Assembly (NCBI RefSeq): GCF_018343535.1
Contig: NZ_JAGYPF010000001.1
Location: 1,302,001 to 1,366,000 of the forward strand
Direction: 5' to 3'
DNA length: 64,000 bases
Source of the DNA: Neobacillus rhizophilus
Lineage (GTDB): Bacteria > Bacillota > Bacilli > Bacillales > Cytobacillaceae
Positions within the stretch are counted from its first letter, which is position 1. Every line of letters begins with the position of its first letter. Shown here piece after piece: positions 1 to 10,790 of the stretch. Made by a program: the position numbers and the translations under genes. Below the pieces are notes generated by a model. That model was not told where the DNA came from, ran no database searches, and saw only the letters and a program-made list of their open reading frames with translations.

Positions 1-24
1 TACTGTATTATCTGCTGTTAACAA
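1..24 (-). CDS. possible 5' end of a gene running off the window
   Basis: On the minus strand a purine-rich GAGAGGAGAG stretch (about 31-41) precedes a TTG codon at 24-22, and the frame stays open to the window edge, reading MLTADNTV. The spacing is right for a Shine-Dalgarno site with a TTG start, as used elsewhere in this window. Isochorismatase-family hydrolases often begin in a similar way, but eight residues cannot support a family call. Confidence 0.3.
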
Positions 25-90
25 AAAAATCTCTCCTCTCGTATATTTGCTTTTATTTTAGCATTTTCCGCCAATATTATCGTAATAAAA

Positions 91-117
91 AAGACCGAAA
101 CTTTTTATTCCGGTCTT
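91..117 (-). terminator. rho-independent terminator of the lipoprotein gene
   Basis: AAGACCG (91-97) pairs with CGGTCTT (111-117). Read on the minus strand, the stem is followed by a T-rich run. The stop codon of the lipoprotein gene lies at the base of the stem. Confidence 0.75.
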
Positions 118-586
118 AAAGTTCAGACGAAAAATTTGTTAAAAAGGCTCTACCAAAGACCTTTTTGTTATTGAACACTTCGATAGAGACAGCGTTATTC
201 TGTTCAATCATATTTTGAAGCTCTTGGATATGCAAATCCTTTTGCAGAGGAAGCGGGTCCATAAAGATATATTTCTCCTTTTTCCCCTTAACGTCTATAT
301 ATTCTCCGTTAAGAACCTGCTCCTCACCATAGACAATTTCCCGCCTGCCGATGGCAGCCGCCAAGCGGTCATCGTGGATGGTTACTTTCACCTTATATAA
401 TTGGTGTCCCTCCAAAATTTCATTGTTTATTCGAAAGCGAAATTGGATTTCGTTATTTTTCGTTAACAGAGCATCCGCATAACGGTTCGCAATTAATTCA
501 TTGGAAGTCAATATTCCACATCCGCTTAATAGAAAAGACCCGAAAATGATATAGAGACCTAAAATAAGTTTAAAGTTTTTATTCAT
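116..586 (-). CDS. small predicted lipoprotein of unknown function
   Basis: The 156-aa product starts with a lipoprotein signal: K-rich N-terminus, hydrophobic stretch, then the lipobox LSGC with Cys at residue 23, so it should be anchored to the outer face of the membrane. The mature part (YADALLTKNNEIQFRF onward) has no family I recognise. An upstream extension of the frame exists, but the ATG at 586 is chosen because AAGGAGTGG lies just before it and the signal peptide then begins at once. It is monocistronic, with its own terminator. Confidence 0.75.
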   Translation of the reverse strand: MNKNFKLILGLYIIFGSFLLSGCGILTSNELIANRYADALLTKNNEIQFRFRINNEILEGHQLYKVKVTIHDDRLAAAIGRREIVYGEEQVLNGEYIDVKGKKEKYIFMDPLPLQKDLHIQELQNMIEQNNAVSIEVFNNKKVFGRAFLTNFSSEL

Positions 587-756
587 TTTGACCACTCCTT
601 TATATCTTTCACCATCGCCAAAAATTTTTGGTGTTAAACATAAGGAGAAGCATAAACTCCTTCTATGAATTACCTCGTTATACATTTAGTATTAAATACA
701 TTCAAACATGCCTTTTAGCAGAGACAATCAATTAATAAAGATATAGCTATACAAAA

Positions 757-797
757 AGAGGCTGCCACTAAAAGTTACACTTTTGGGACAGCCTCTA
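757..797 (-). terminator. long-stem terminator of azoR
   Basis: GAGGCTG (758-764) pairs with CAGCCTC (789-795), and an inner AAAAGT/ACTTTT pair extends the stem. On the minus strand it is followed by TTTTTG. The GAGGCTG...GGGACAGCCTC sequence resembles the terminal repeats of the IS element at 61006-62833. Confidence 0.8.
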
Positions 798-810
798 TCA
801 TAATTAGCTA

Positions 811-1446
811 TTAGAATGTATGAGCTAAATCCTTTGCGCGAGCAATTGCTTTTTCTTTGATTTCCTGCGCTTTGTCAGGCATGGCATTATGGCCCTCCAC
901 AAACAGTCCTTCGAAGGAAGGTACACCGAAGAAACTCATCATGACATTGATATAACGGTGCCCCATTTCTAGTTCTGCTGCCGGCCCTGTGGAATAAAAG
1001 CCTCCTCTGGCTTGAATATGTAATGCCTTTTTATCGGTTAATAGACCAATTGGACCCTTTTCCGTATATTTAAAAGTTTTACCCGCAACTGCCACGGAAT
1101 CAAAATATGCCTTCATGACAGGAGGAAATGAGAAATTCCATAGAGGGGTAACAAAAACATACTTGTCTGCTGCAATAAATTGCTCGCTTAACTCATTTAA
1201 ACGGCCGACTTTTGCCTTTTCGTCTGCTGATAAATCATCAAAAGACTGACCGGACCGTAACTTTCCCCATCCACTGAACACATCCACATCAATTTCAGGG
1301 ATATTTTCAGAATATAGATCCAAATGGATCACATCGTCATTAGGATTAACTTGTTTGTAAGTGTCAATAAACGCTTTACCCACTGCCATACTGTAAGATT
1401 GAGCCTCATCATGAGGGTGAGCTGTGATATATAAAACCTGTGCCAT
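811..1446 (-). CDS. azoR: FMN-dependent NADH-azoreductase
   Basis: The 211-aa flavodoxin-fold protein is of the AzoR family, which reduces azo bonds and quinones using NADH and FMN and is cytosolic. Family signatures are the N-terminal [18 protein letters not shown] phosphate-binding loop, the [20 protein letters not shown] segment contacting the flavin, and [11 protein letters not shown]. The ATG at 1446 is chosen over an upstream start because AAGGTGAATGAC precedes it and because the family begins M-x-x-VLYI. In bacilli such enzymes are often controlled by MarR-type quinone sensors. A MarR gene lies at 20509-20949, too far away to link directly. Confidence 0.88.
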   Translation of the reverse strand: MAQVLYITAHPHDEAQSYSMAVGKAFIDTYKQVNPNDDVIHLDLYSENIPEIDVDVFSGWGKLRSGQSFDDLSADEKAKVGRLNELSEQFIAADKYVFVTPLWNFSFPPVMKAYFDSVAVAGKTFKYTEKGPIGLLTDKKALHIQARGGFYSTGPAAELEMGHRYINVMMSFFGVPSFEGLFVEGHNAMPDKAQEIKEKAIARAKDLAHTF

Positions 1447-1605
1447 GTCATTCACCTTTCTCTTCGATTGATATACATAGTCTGATTCAAAATCATATTT
1501 TTTAACCAATCAAAATTTATTTCAGTTTGAAATGATTAAAATCAAGGTAACTTTAAAATAAAAGCTTTAACGTATCAATTATTTTGCTTTTCAAACATAA
1601 AAAAA

Positions 1606-1628
1606 GGATTTGTCATTTTGACAAATCC
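1606..1628 (-). terminator. terminator of the 48-aa gene
   Basis: GGATTTGTC (1606-1614) and GACAAATCC (1620-1628) form a perfect 9-bp stem with a 5-nt loop, followed on the minus strand by seven T residues. Confidence 0.85.
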
Positions 1629-1639
1629 AATAGTAGTTT

Positions 1640-1786
1640 TTATTCATTTGCGTCAATTGAATAAGGACTTTGACCTACGTTTTTTCTCATTTCATCAGTC
1701 ATTAGAAAAGGTTCATTAACATTCACTTCATTTTCTGCTTGTTCAAGATGGAAACTGCCGTCATAATGTACTGGTTTTTGTTCCAT
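1640..1786 (-). CDS. 48-aa conserved-looking small protein
   Basis: This small acidic frame begins MEQKPVHYDGSFHLEQ and ends QSPYSIDANE. It has a Shine-Dalgarno site (GGAGTGGGTAGT) directly before the ATG and a strong terminator right after the stop, which together mark it as a real gene. It has no membrane segment and no cysteines. I do not recognise the family. Confidence 0.65.
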   Translation of the reverse strand: MEQKPVHYDGSFHLEQAENEVNVNEPFLMTDEMRKNVGQSPYSIDANE

Positions 1787-1971
1787 AATACTACCCACTC
1801 CCACATTGATTTACACTTAAGATGCCCAAGTTTCATTCAAATTACTTAGAAGACTTTCAAATTTCCTCATACTATCAACATGGTATGAAGTTAAAATTCA
1901 GGTCTTTATGACTAATATTATAACTAAAAATTCTCTGAAAGAACATAATAAATTGAAAATAAAAACAGTAA

Positions 1972-2002
1972 AAAAGGACTAGCCATATTAGCCAGTCCTT
2001 TT
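1972..2002 (-). terminator. ptsHI operon terminator
   Basis: AAAAGGACT-rich arms (1972 onward and up to 2002) enclose the loop CCATATTAG. The minus-strand stem is followed by TTTTTTAC. Confidence 0.8.
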
Positions 2003-2024
2003 GAAAGATATGTTGAGTTTTCAA

Positions 2025-3737
2025 TTATTTAACAGCAGCATTTACTGCTTCAATTACTTGATCGGTTGTCTGCATGTTCAAGACTTGCTGCACAAGCTTT
2101 TCCATATCTGATTTCTGTAAATTTTTGATTAATGATCGTGCTTTAAGAATGGATGTGGCGCTCATTGAAAATTCGTCAAGTCCAAGACCGAGCAGAATTG
2201 GAATCGCTGTTTCGTCGCCAGCCATTTCTCCGCACATACCTGCCCATTTACCTTCTGCATGAGCAGCATCGATGACCATTTTTACTAATCGTAAAATTGA
2301 TGGGCTATATGGCTGGTATAGATAGGAGACACGCTGATTCATACGGTCGGCTGCCATTGTATATTGAATCAAATCATTAGTACCAATACTGAAGAAATCT
2401 ACTTCTTTGGCGAATTGATCAGCCAGAACCGCAGTCGATGGAATTTCAACCATGATACCAAGTTCAATTTTTTCAGCAACCTTTTGCCCTTCTGAAATCA
2501 ATTTTTGCTTTTCCTCTTCAAGAATCGTTTTTGCTGCCCTGAATTCATCTAGAGTGGCAATCATCGGAAACATAATTTTCAAGTTTCCGTATACACTTGC
2601 GCGTAATAATGCCTTAAGCTGTGTCCGAAAAATTCCTTGCTCTTCCAGACATAAACGAATCGCTCGGAAGCCTAAGAATGGATTCATCTCTTTCGGTAAT
2701 TCCAAGTATGGAAGCTCTTTGTCGCCACCTATGTCCAATGTCCGCACTACAACTGGCTTTCCTTCCATTCCTTCTAGGACTGCCTTATATGCCTCGAACT
2801 GCTCTTCCTCTGTTGGCAGCTGGTCTCGTCCCATATAAAGGAATTCTGTACGATAGAGGCCAACTCCCTCGCCACCATTTTCTTTTACTCCTTTTAAATC
2901 TTTTGGAGTACCGATGTTAGCAGCCAGTTCAACATGATGCCCGTCAGCGGAAACAGTAGGCTCGTTGACAAGCTTGGCCCATTCTGCTTTTTGTGTTTCG
3001 AAATCTTCATGAACTTTTTTGTACTGCTCCACGAGTTCAGGGGTTGGGTTAATATGTACTTCACCCTTTAGCCCATCAACAATGACCAAATCGCCATTTT
3101 GAATTTCTTCGGTAGCTGTCTTGGTTCCCACGACTGCAGGAATTTCCAATGAGCGCGCCATAATAGCGGAGTGGGATGTCCGTCCGCCAATATTTGTAGT
3201 AAACCCTTTTACAAATTGTCGGTTTAATTGTGCTGTATCCGAAGGGGTCAGATCTTCTGAAACGATAATGACTTCTTCCGCAATCATGCTTGGATTTGGC
3301 AGCTGCACATCTAATAAATGAGCTAGTACGCGCTTGGTCACGTCGCGGATATCCGCAGCACGCTCCTTCATGTATTCATTATCCATTTGTTCGAACATCA
3401 TCACAAACATATCCGCAGTTTCTTTAAGCGCTGCTTCTGCATTTACGTTCTCGGACCCGATCTTATCTTCAATCGGATTATTTAATTCCGGATCACTTAA
3501 AACAAGGAGATGCGCTTCAAAAATAGCTGCCTTATCAGGGCCAAGGTCAACCTTTGCTCGGTCGCGAATGATTTCAAGTTCAGACTTCGCTTTTGCCATG
3601 GCATCACGAAAACGCGCTACTTCAGATGAAGCATCTTCAATTTTTTTCTGTTCAAAAGATAAATCTGGTTCAACCATGCGGTATGCTTTAGCAATGGCGA
3701 TACCATTTGATGCAGCAATTCCATTTAAAAAAGTCAT
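2025..3737 (-). CDS. ptsI: PTS enzyme I (phosphoenolpyruvate-protein phosphotransferase)
   Basis: The cytosolic 570-aa enzyme takes phosphate from PEP onto a histidine and hands it to HPr, the first step of all PTS sugar uptake. The HPr-binding/phosphohistidine domain holds the active histidine at residue 189 in [13 protein letters not shown]. The C-terminal PEP-binding barrel shows [10 protein letters not shown], the [15 protein letters not shown] signature and the GMCGEMAGD segment with the catalytic cysteine. Length is typical of Bacillus enzymes. The ATG overlaps the ptsH stop as TAATG, so the genes are translationally coupled. No ptsG or glcT is present here, unlike in B. subtilis. Confidence 0.97.
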   Translation of the reverse strand: MTFLNGIAASNGIAIAKAYRMVEPDLSFEQKKIEDASSEVARFRDAMAKAKSELEIIRDRAKVDLGPDKAAIFEAHLLVLSDPELNNPIEDKIGSENVNAEAALKETADMFVMMFEQMDNEYMKERAADIRDVTKRVLAHLLDVQLPNPSMIAEEVIIVSEDLTPSDTAQLNRQFVKGFTTNIGGRTSHSAIMARSLEIPAVVGTKTATEEIQNGDLVIVDGLKGEVHINPTPELVEQYKKVHEDFETQKAEWAKLVNEPTVSADGHHVELAANIGTPKDLKGVKENGGEGVGLYRTEFLYMGRDQLPTEEEQFEAYKAVLEGMEGKPVVVRTLDIGGDKELPYLELPKEMNPFLGFRAIRLCLEEQGIFRTQLKALLRASVYGNLKIMFPMIATLDEFRAAKTILEEEKQKLISEGQKVAEKIELGIMVEIPSTAVLADQFAKEVDFFSIGTNDLIQYTMAADRMNQRVSYLYQPYSPSILRLVKMVIDAAHAEGKWAGMCGEMAGDETAIPILLGLGLDEFSMSATSILKARSLIKNLQKSDMEKLVQQVLNMQTTDQVIEAVNAAVK

Positions 3738-4003
3738 TATTCAGCCAATCCTTCTTTTCTCAATGTTTCTTCCAGGCTGTTTAAAGCATCGTTTGCATCG
3801 CTGCCTTCTGCTGTAATTTTGATTTCGGCTCCCTTGCCAATGCCAAGAGACATAACGCCCATAATTGATTTTAAGTTAACTGTTTTGCCTTTATGTTCAA
3901 GATTGATTTCTGAATCAAATCTGCTAGCTGTTTGGACTAAGAGTGTTGCCGGTCTAGCATGAATTCCTGTATCTGCTGTTACTGTAAATTGTTTTTCTGC
4001 CAT
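3737..4003 (-). CDS. ptsH: phosphocarrier protein HPr
   Basis: The 88-aa HPr carries both regulatory sites. His15 in [11 protein letters not shown] is phosphorylated by enzyme I for sugar transport. Ser46 in [12 protein letters not shown] is the HPr kinase site used in CcpA-dependent catabolite repression. A TTG two codons upstream (4009) lies closer to the AAGGAG site, but the ATG at 4003 gives the canonical 88-residue MAEKQFTV start. HPr-His-P also phosphorylates glycerol kinase in this group, and glpD/glpK lie directly upstream. Confidence 0.97.
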   Translation of the reverse strand: MAEKQFTVTADTGIHARPATLLVQTASRFDSEINLEHKGKTVNLKSIMGVMSLGIGKGAEIKITAEGSDANDALNSLEETLRKEGLAE

Positions 4004-4270
4004 CTTCAATCAAACTCCTTTTTTTATGTAGATAAATAAAAATTAATGCTCACTTTCATAAAATAGCCAAAATACCTTCTTTAGTCAAATAAGACATTTA
4101 AGAAATAAAGTAAAGAATTTAAATTTATTTTCCCCTGAAAGTTATCCAAACATGTAATGATTATTTATCTATCAAGGTTATATAATAATGGTACAAATGG
4201 TAGAATAGCATTTTCTTTAAATTCATTCAAATATTTTGTGTTTACGTTCACAAAAACGTCAAAAACATTA

Positions 4271-4295
4271 AAAACCGCCCAAACGGACGGCTTTT
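4271..4295 (-). terminator. glpD terminator
   Basis: On the minus strand AAAAGCCGTCC pairs with GGGCGGTTTTT around a GTTT loop, just after the glpD stop codon. Confidence 0.75.
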
Positions 4296-4308
4296 GGTAC
4301 CTTTAATG

Positions 4309-6009
4309 CTAATTTTTTTTATTCTCGCTCACTGCTTGGGGAAAATCGTTCGGTTCATCGACCGGTATGACTGCGGACACTAAAGCCTCCTCGACCGCTA
4401 AAGAGTATTTTGCCTGAACCTTGTCACTCCAGCCAAATTTGGCAGACATATAATTTATTACTTGTTTTTTATATTTCCGAACTGTTTGTATGTCAAATAA
4501 TATTGAACCAGTGCGGCGATTTAAGAAGTCGATTGGCGTAGCAATCATTTCATGCTCAATTGCGTAAATTAGTTTTGCAAATAAATCCAAAGGCAGTTTG
4601 TATTTTACTGCATCATCCTTATTCTCTTTTAAGAGGTTAAAGACAGAGTCAATATTTGACCCGTACATTCTCGTTAATTTTTCAGCTTCTTTGCTGGACA
4701 GCCCCAGCTCTGTCCCGTTCTGAACTTGTTTTGCAACATAGGAATTAAGATTGGCAGAACCTCCTACATTTCCTCCTGATATCGGCATGTTTCTTGTTTG
4801 GCATGAAGGGAGCGTTCTCCCTTCTCCTGATTGAAATTTATCAACTAGCAAATCAACAACTGTCTCCGCCATTTTCCGATAGCCCGTTAATTTGCCGCCG
4901 GCAATTGTAATCAAACCAGAATTTGATTCCCAAATTTCATCCTTACGGGAAATTTCTGACGCATTCTTTCCTTCCTCATAAATCAGCGGCCGTACGCCAG
5001 CCCAGCTGGATTCAATATCCTGTTCCGTAATCTTAACCTCTGGAAACATATAATTAATTGCATTAATGATATAGGTACGGTCTGATTTTGTCATTTGTGG
5101 ATGTACTGCATCTTCATTATAAAAAGTATCAGTCGTACCAACATAAGCCTTCCCATCTCTCGGAATTGCGAAAACCATTCGACCGTCTGGTGTATCAAAA
5201 TATATTGCTTGCTTTAATGGGAATCGGGATTGGTCGATAACTAGATGAACCCCTTTTGAAAGCTGGAGTGTTTTTCCTTTTTTAGATTTGTCCATTTCAC
5301 GGATATGATCAACCCAAGGACCGGCAGCATTAACAATTTTTTTCGCCCTGATTTCGTATTTTTCACCAGTTATCTGATCCTCACCAACTACTCCGACAAC
5401 TTTTCCATTTTTATAAATAAGCTTGGTTACCTTTGTATAGTTGCAGGCAGTTGCTCCATTTTCAACTGCCGCCTTCATCACTTCAATGGTCAGTCTAGCA
5501 TCATCAGTACGATATTCAACATAATAGCCCGCGCCCTTTAAACCATCCTTTTTCACCAGTGGCTCCTTAGCGAGCGTTTGTTCTGCTGATAACATGCTGC
5601 GGCGTTCGGATTTTTTCACCCCTGCCAAAAAGTCATATACCCTAAGTCCAATCGAAGTGCTGAACGGGCCGAAAGTACCGCCTGTATGCATGGGCAAGAG
5701 CATCCATTCAGGTGTCGTCACATGAGGTCCATTTTCATACACAATGGCCCTTTCCTTTCCTACTTCAGCCACCATCTTCACTTCAAATTGTTTTAAATAA
5801 CGAAGCCCGCCATGGACCAGCTTCGTTGATCTGCTGGAGGTTCCTGCCGCAAAATCCTGCATTTCAACCAAGGCTGTACTCATTCCTCTTGTTGCCGCGT
5901 CTAATGCGATTCCGGCACCTGTAATGCCTCCGCCAATTACTAAAATGTCAAATCGTTTATTTTTTAGTTTAGTTGCAATTTCAATACGATTTAAATTTGA
6001 AAATTTCAT
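4309..6009 (-). CDS. glpD: aerobic glycerol-3-phosphate dehydrogenase
   Basis: The 566-aa FAD enzyme oxidises sn-glycerol 3-phosphate to dihydroxyacetone phosphate and passes electrons to menaquinone at the membrane. The N-terminal dinucleotide-binding motif is [12 protein letters not shown], followed by the family segments [15 protein letters not shown] and [10 protein letters not shown]. The ATG at 6009 is preferred to an upstream start at 6087 because GGAGG lies 8 nt before it and the longer form would translate the leader hairpin. It is last in glpP-glpK-glpD and is preceded by its own attenuator (6071-6118). Confidence 0.95.
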   Translation of the reverse strand: MKFSNLNRIEIATKLKNKRFDILVIGGGITGAGIALDAATRGMSTALVEMQDFAAGTSSRSTKLVHGGLRYLKQFEVKMVAEVGKERAIVYENGPHVTTPEWMLLPMHTGGTFGPFSTSIGLRVYDFLAGVKKSERRSMLSAEQTLAKEPLVKKDGLKGAGYYVEYRTDDARLTIEVMKAAVENGATACNYTKVTKLIYKNGKVVGVVGEDQITGEKYEIRAKKIVNAAGPWVDHIREMDKSKKGKTLQLSKGVHLVIDQSRFPLKQAIYFDTPDGRMVFAIPRDGKAYVGTTDTFYNEDAVHPQMTKSDRTYIINAINYMFPEVKITEQDIESSWAGVRPLIYEEGKNASEISRKDEIWESNSGLITIAGGKLTGYRKMAETVVDLLVDKFQSGEGRTLPSCQTRNMPISGGNVGGSANLNSYVAKQVQNGTELGLSSKEAEKLTRMYGSNIDSVFNLLKENKDDAVKYKLPLDLFAKLIYAIEHEMIATPIDFLNRRTGSILFDIQTVRKYKKQVINYMSAKFGWSDKVQAKYSLAVEEALVSAVIPVDEPNDFPQAVSENKKN

Positions 6010-6070
6010 CGTCATTTCCTCCAATTTAATTGCCATATTATATGCAAACTTTTTTAAGGGGAAATAAAAA

Positions 6071-6118
6071 GAGACCACAAAAGCCATTATCTATTTTTAG
6101 ATAATGTTTTGTGGTCTC
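6071..6118 (-). promoter_or_regulatory. glpD leader attenuator, likely GlpP target
   Basis: GAGACCACAAAA (6071-6082) and TTTTGTGGTCTC (6107-6118) are perfect 12-nt arms. On the minus strand the stem is followed by TTTTTATTTC, so it reads as a terminator inside the 5' leader, about 60 nt before glpD. In B. subtilis GlpP with glycerol 3-phosphate stops termination at such leader inverted repeats. The position and the glpP gene nearby support the same role here. Confidence 0.8.
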
Positions 6119-6148
6119 TCCAATTTCTCCAGACAATTTATTAACTTG

Positions 6149-6176
6149 ATAATATATATACCATAATTTACCTCAA
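6149..6176 (-). promoter_or_regulatory. possible sigma-A promoter for glpD
   Basis: On the minus strand TTGAGG (6176-6171) and TATTAT (6154-6149) are separated by 16 nt and lie just upstream of the leader attenuator. Both hexamers are imperfect, so the call rests mostly on position. Confidence 0.45.
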
Positions 6177-6187
6177 ATGGTTATTAA

Positions 6188-7687
<1,500 letters not shown>

Positions 7688-7699
7688 TCACATTCAAAA

Positions 7700-7749
7700 A
7701 AGGAGAACCACAAACTAGCCGCATTAAACGACCAACTGTGTTTCTCCTT
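7700..7749 (-). promoter_or_regulatory. glpK leader attenuator, likely GlpP target
   Basis: AAGGAGAACCACA (7700-7712) pairs with TGTGTTTCTCCTT (7737-7749), with one mismatch in 13. On the minus strand the stem is followed by TTTTTTGAATG and lies between the promoter and glpK. It has the same layout as the glpD leader, and both contain the stem sequence ACCACA. Confidence 0.78.
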
Positions 7750-7782
7750 ATCTCCGTCACAAAGTATTAACTTGTTAAATTG

Positions 7783-7811
7783 AGTATATAAAGTTAGGAA
7801 AACGGTGTCAA
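7783..7811 (-). promoter_or_regulatory. sigma-A promoter of glpK with overlapping cre-like site
   Basis: On the minus strand TTGACA (7811-7806) and TATACT (7788-7783) are separated by exactly 17 nt, close to ideal. The -35 overlaps TGACACCGTTTTCC, which fits a CcpA cre pattern except at the last base, so glucose repression is plausible. The promoter overlaps the glpP stop codon. Confidence 0.75.
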
Positions 7812-8377
7812 CCTATTTTTTCAAATCGGTTCCAGAGTTCTTTTTTTGAGGTTGTTATTGCAGTGGCGCCTGCATTTAAGGCATTTTCGATCTCAACTGC
7901 TGTTCGAATTAGGCCGCCTGCAAAAATCGGGATATTAACGCGTTCTTTCACTTCTTTAATCATCCACGGCATTGCCCCTGGAAGTACTTCAATATAATCC
8001 GGCTGGGTTTTTTCGATTAGCTTATAGCTTTTTTCAAGGGCGTGGCTGTCAATTAAAAAAATTCTCTGCACCGCAATGACTCCCTTTTGCTTGGCTTTCT
8101 GTATCACACCAGCCTTTGTGGAAATAAGTCCGTACGGCTTGAATTCCTGGCAAATATATTCCGTTGCATATTCATCATTTTTAATGCCATGAATTAAGTC
8201 AACATGGTAGATCATTTTTTTCCCAGATTGCTTGGCCATTTGATTAATATTTTTCAGCTGGGCAATATGCATATCTAAAAAAACCCCAATTTCGTACGGA
8301 CTTTGTAAAAACCGCTCAAATTCCTTCATATTTCCAGAGGCCGGCAAGATATTTTGTTTCATCGTATTTAAGTTCAC
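7808..8377 (-). CDS. glpP: glycerol uptake operon antiterminator GlpP
   Basis: The 189-aa RNA-binding antiterminator responds to glycerol 3-phosphate and lets polymerase read through glp leader terminators. The barrel-like family fold is visible in NILPASGNMKEFERF, DLIHGIKNDEYATEY, IEVLPGAMPWMIKEV and IFAGGLIRTAVEIENA. The first codon is a GTG at 8377, and an ATG five codons in (8362) is an alternative. The gap to the DUF4129 gene upstream is only 17 nt with no terminator, so glpP may be transcribed with the moxR operon. Confidence 0.92.
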   Translation of the reverse strand: MNLNTMKQNILPASGNMKEFERFLQSPYEIGVFLDMHIAQLKNINQMAKQSGKKMIYHVDLIHGIKNDEYATEYICQEFKPYGLISTKAGVIQKAKQKGVIAVQRIFLIDSHALEKSYKLIEKTQPDYIEVLPGAMPWMIKEVKERVNIPIFAGGLIRTAVEIENALNAGATAITTSKKELWNRFEKIG

Positions 8378-8394
8378 CTACTAGTTTTAAATGT

Positions 8395-9597
8395 CTATTT
8401 TTTTTGTTCTTTTCGTATTTCCTTCAGATGTAATTTTAATGCTTGTGCTTCCTGTTGAACATATTTCTTATCCTCAATAGAAGCCTCATCTCCGCCATAG
8501 CGTACCCTTTCATAAATTTGAATGGTTTCATTTGACAAATGAAGTCCAGTCCTTTGCCGCCACTCTTTAAGCGTCTCGTTTGCCGCTCGTCCTAAACGCA
8601 GACGATGCGCAAATTTTTCCAGCCGAAAAATTTCCTTTCGAATAAAATCATCCGGCGGCACTTCCTTTCTTTTAAAAATGGAGGTGAATACTCCGCCAGG
8701 CTCGCCTTCAGAAATAATCACGGAATGATGAAAATGGCTGCCTGTTTCCTTCAGTCTTGATTTCCTTCGGAGCAAATATATAACAAACCCAACTACAGTG
8801 CAGAGAGCAAGAAAATACAAAACATTTTCCGTTACTTCGAAGGATCTTGGCTGATAGTCAAACCCCTCGTTTGTACCTTCCCCAGTCTTTGTAGTAGGTT
8901 TATAGGCGCTGCTGCCAAATAAGGATAGCGCAAATTCGATAAAACGAATCACGGGGACTGCAAGGCCTGAAAATAAAAAAACAATACCTTGCAAAATACT
9001 CGAGAAAATCAGCTGAATATATTTTAATAAGAACATAAAGGCAATTCCAATCACTGTCACACTTGCCATTATTCTAAAAAAATAAAAGGCAAATTTCGTT
9101 TTGTCATTGGTAATTGCAGACCACTTCCTACAGAAACCGTCCATTATGATGACGACAATAAAAAGGATAATTTGAAAAATAATCTCATTTTGATATGGAT
9201 AGGAAATCATTGCGGAATACAAAAGGGCGATAATCCCAAGAATAAAGGAAAAAAATAACAGTATGGTTTTTGAAAGCCCTGAACTTTCATCATAAATGGT
9301 AATTCCACGCCAAAAAACAAACAAACCTATTACCGATGCGAAAAAAAGAGATAGCCCCCCAAGATGACCGATGATGATGATAACCGGCAAGATGATGATT
9401 AAAAAAAGCCATTTCCCCTTACTTGCAAACCTTTCAAGCAATATGAAAAATAAAATGATGCTGATAAAACCTAAAGAAGAAAACAGCAAAATAGGGGGAA
9501 ACGCTTTTTGACCGATAAAAAATAAAAACAGAAATAAATTAGCAATGATTATTTCTAATATAAAATGTGAGGATGCGGCTGCAATTCGATACATCAT
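8395..9597 (-). CDS. DUF4129 membrane protein of the MoxR/DUF58 operon
   Basis: The 400-aa protein has about seven to eight N-terminal membrane segments (residues 5-225) and a cytosolic C-terminal tail with the DUF4129 signature ETLKEWRQRTG near residue 340. In related operons this tail is fused to or paired with a transglutaminase-like domain; no such catalytic domain is visible here. It overlaps the upstream DUF58 gene by 4 nt (ATGA). The role of such operons in bacilli is not settled, and assembly or quality control of surface proteins is one suggestion. Confidence 0.75.
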   Translation of the reverse strand: MMYRIAAASSHFILEIIIANLFLFLFFIGQKAFPPILLFSSLGFISIILFFILLERFASKGKWLFLIIILPVIIIIGHLGGLSLFFASVIGLFVFWRGITIYDESSGLSKTILLFFSFILGIIALLYSAMISYPYQNEIIFQIILFIVVIIMDGFCRKWSAITNDKTKFAFYFFRIMASVTVIGIAFMFLLKYIQLIFSSILQGIVFLFSGLAVPVIRFIEFALSLFGSSAYKPTTKTGEGTNEGFDYQPRSFEVTENVLYFLALCTVVGFVIYLLRRKSRLKETGSHFHHSVIISEGEPGGVFTSIFKRKEVPPDDFIRKEIFRLEKFAHRLRLGRAANETLKEWRQRTGLHLSNETIQIYERVRYGGDEASIEDKKYVQQEAQALKLHLKEIRKEQKK

Positions 9598-10790
9598 AGC
9601 AGCTGCCTTCTTTCTTTGTGAATTTCCAACTCACCTAAAAAGCAATCTTCGGCTGCTAACCTCAATTCCATTAATCTTACACCTTTTTGCGCTTCATTTA
9701 ATAGTAGCCTATTTGTTTCGTCAGTCCTGACTCCGAGATGAATCAAAAAGGGCTGTCTTTCGAAATGGCGCTGATAGAATGAAACAAGCTGATGATAGGG
9801 TAAGGTTGTATTAAGTGAACTGATGGAGGAAAGGGTTTCCAGGGCCTTTTGTAAATGTTCTTTTCCCTCCCCTTTGGGCAAATAAAGAAAAGGGGTGCTC
9901 CCTGCTGTTCGAACGTTGATACATAAAGAATAAGGCAGCTGCTGTTGATAGGCGTAATATGCAAATTCCGCAATCGCACTTATGTATGTTTCAAGATCGC
10001 CGGTAATGGAATGCCCATTAGAAATATTCAGGGCGATTACGCAGCCCTTTTCAGAAATTTTTTCATAAAGTTTCGTTTGTAAAATCTGCTTTCTAGCACT
10101 TGCTTTCCAATGAATTCGGTTAAAGCTGTCGGTTGCAACATAGTCCCGCGTTCCTAACGGTCCAAGACGCTCCTCAAAAACAGAAAAGGGAACGGCATTA
10201 TATCCTTGGCGGATCGTCTTTTGTTCCGCTAAACCTTTTACCGGTACGGTGGATGGATAAACAACAGCCTGTTGTTTTAACAGAAATCTGGACTCTAACA
10301 CCATTTCCCCAAACCCAATTAAACTTGGAATACGGTATTCGATTTTGCGAATCCGAGCAATGCCTCTTTTGATTGCTGTAAATGGAATCTCCACATGTTT
10401 TGTTTGATTCGGAAAAAGTGAAAAAGGGACATTAACCTCGTACAAAGAAAACCTATCTTCTTGTTCATTTCCTTTGGGAGCTACATAGGAATCAAAGGAG
10501 ACTCTTAATTCACCTTTAATGATTGGATACCCATGGTTTTTGAACACAATGTTCCAGTTACCCTCCTCACCAATAAAAAAGCGATTCAACTCATTCCTAT
10601 CTTCTAAAAAAAGGCCGTTCCCTACTTTTTTCAAATAATAACGATTAAATATGATTATTGCCAGAAAAAAGCCGGCTAAAAAAAGAGTCCATTTTGATTG
10701 GATATAGAGTCCAATTATAATCATAACAATAGCCAAACCGACAAGGCTGGGAATTACCTGGTCCTCTATTGAGTATTTGTTCCAATTCAT
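9594..10790 (-). CDS. DUF58 domain protein
   Basis: The 398-aa protein has two N-terminal membrane segments (about residues 12-48), a beta-rich middle, and the DUF58 core GTRDYVATDSFNRIHWKASA near residue 225, followed by a von Willebrand A-like fold. DUF58 proteins are regular partners of MoxR ATPases. Both ends overlap neighbours by ATGA, so the three genes form one coupled operon. B. subtilis YeaD is the likely counterpart. Confidence 0.85.
   Translation of the reverse strand: MNWNKYSIEDQVIPSLVGLAIVMIIIGLYIQSKWTLFLAGFFLAIIIFNRYYLKKVGNGLFLEDRNELNRFFIGEEGNWNIVFKNHGYPIIKGELRVSFDSYVAPKGNEQEDRFSLYEVNVPFSLFPNQTKHVEIPFTAIKRGIARIRKIEYRIPSLIGFGEMVLESRFLLKQQAVVYPSTVPVKGLAEQKTIRQGYNAVPFSVFEERLGPLGTRDYVATDSFNRIHWKASARKQILQTKLYEKISEKGCVIALNISNGHSITGDLETYISAIAEFAYYAYQQQLPYSLCINVRTAGSTPFLYLPKGEGKEHLQKALETLSSISSLNTTLPYHQLVSFYQRHFERQPFLIHLGVRTDETNRLLLNEAQKGVRLMELRLAAEDCFLGELEIHKERRQLL

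Noticed and set aside
2452-2838. 128-aa antisense frame in ptsI
   Set aside because: The sequence is a codon-bias shadow opposite a well-conserved enzyme, and has no start signals.
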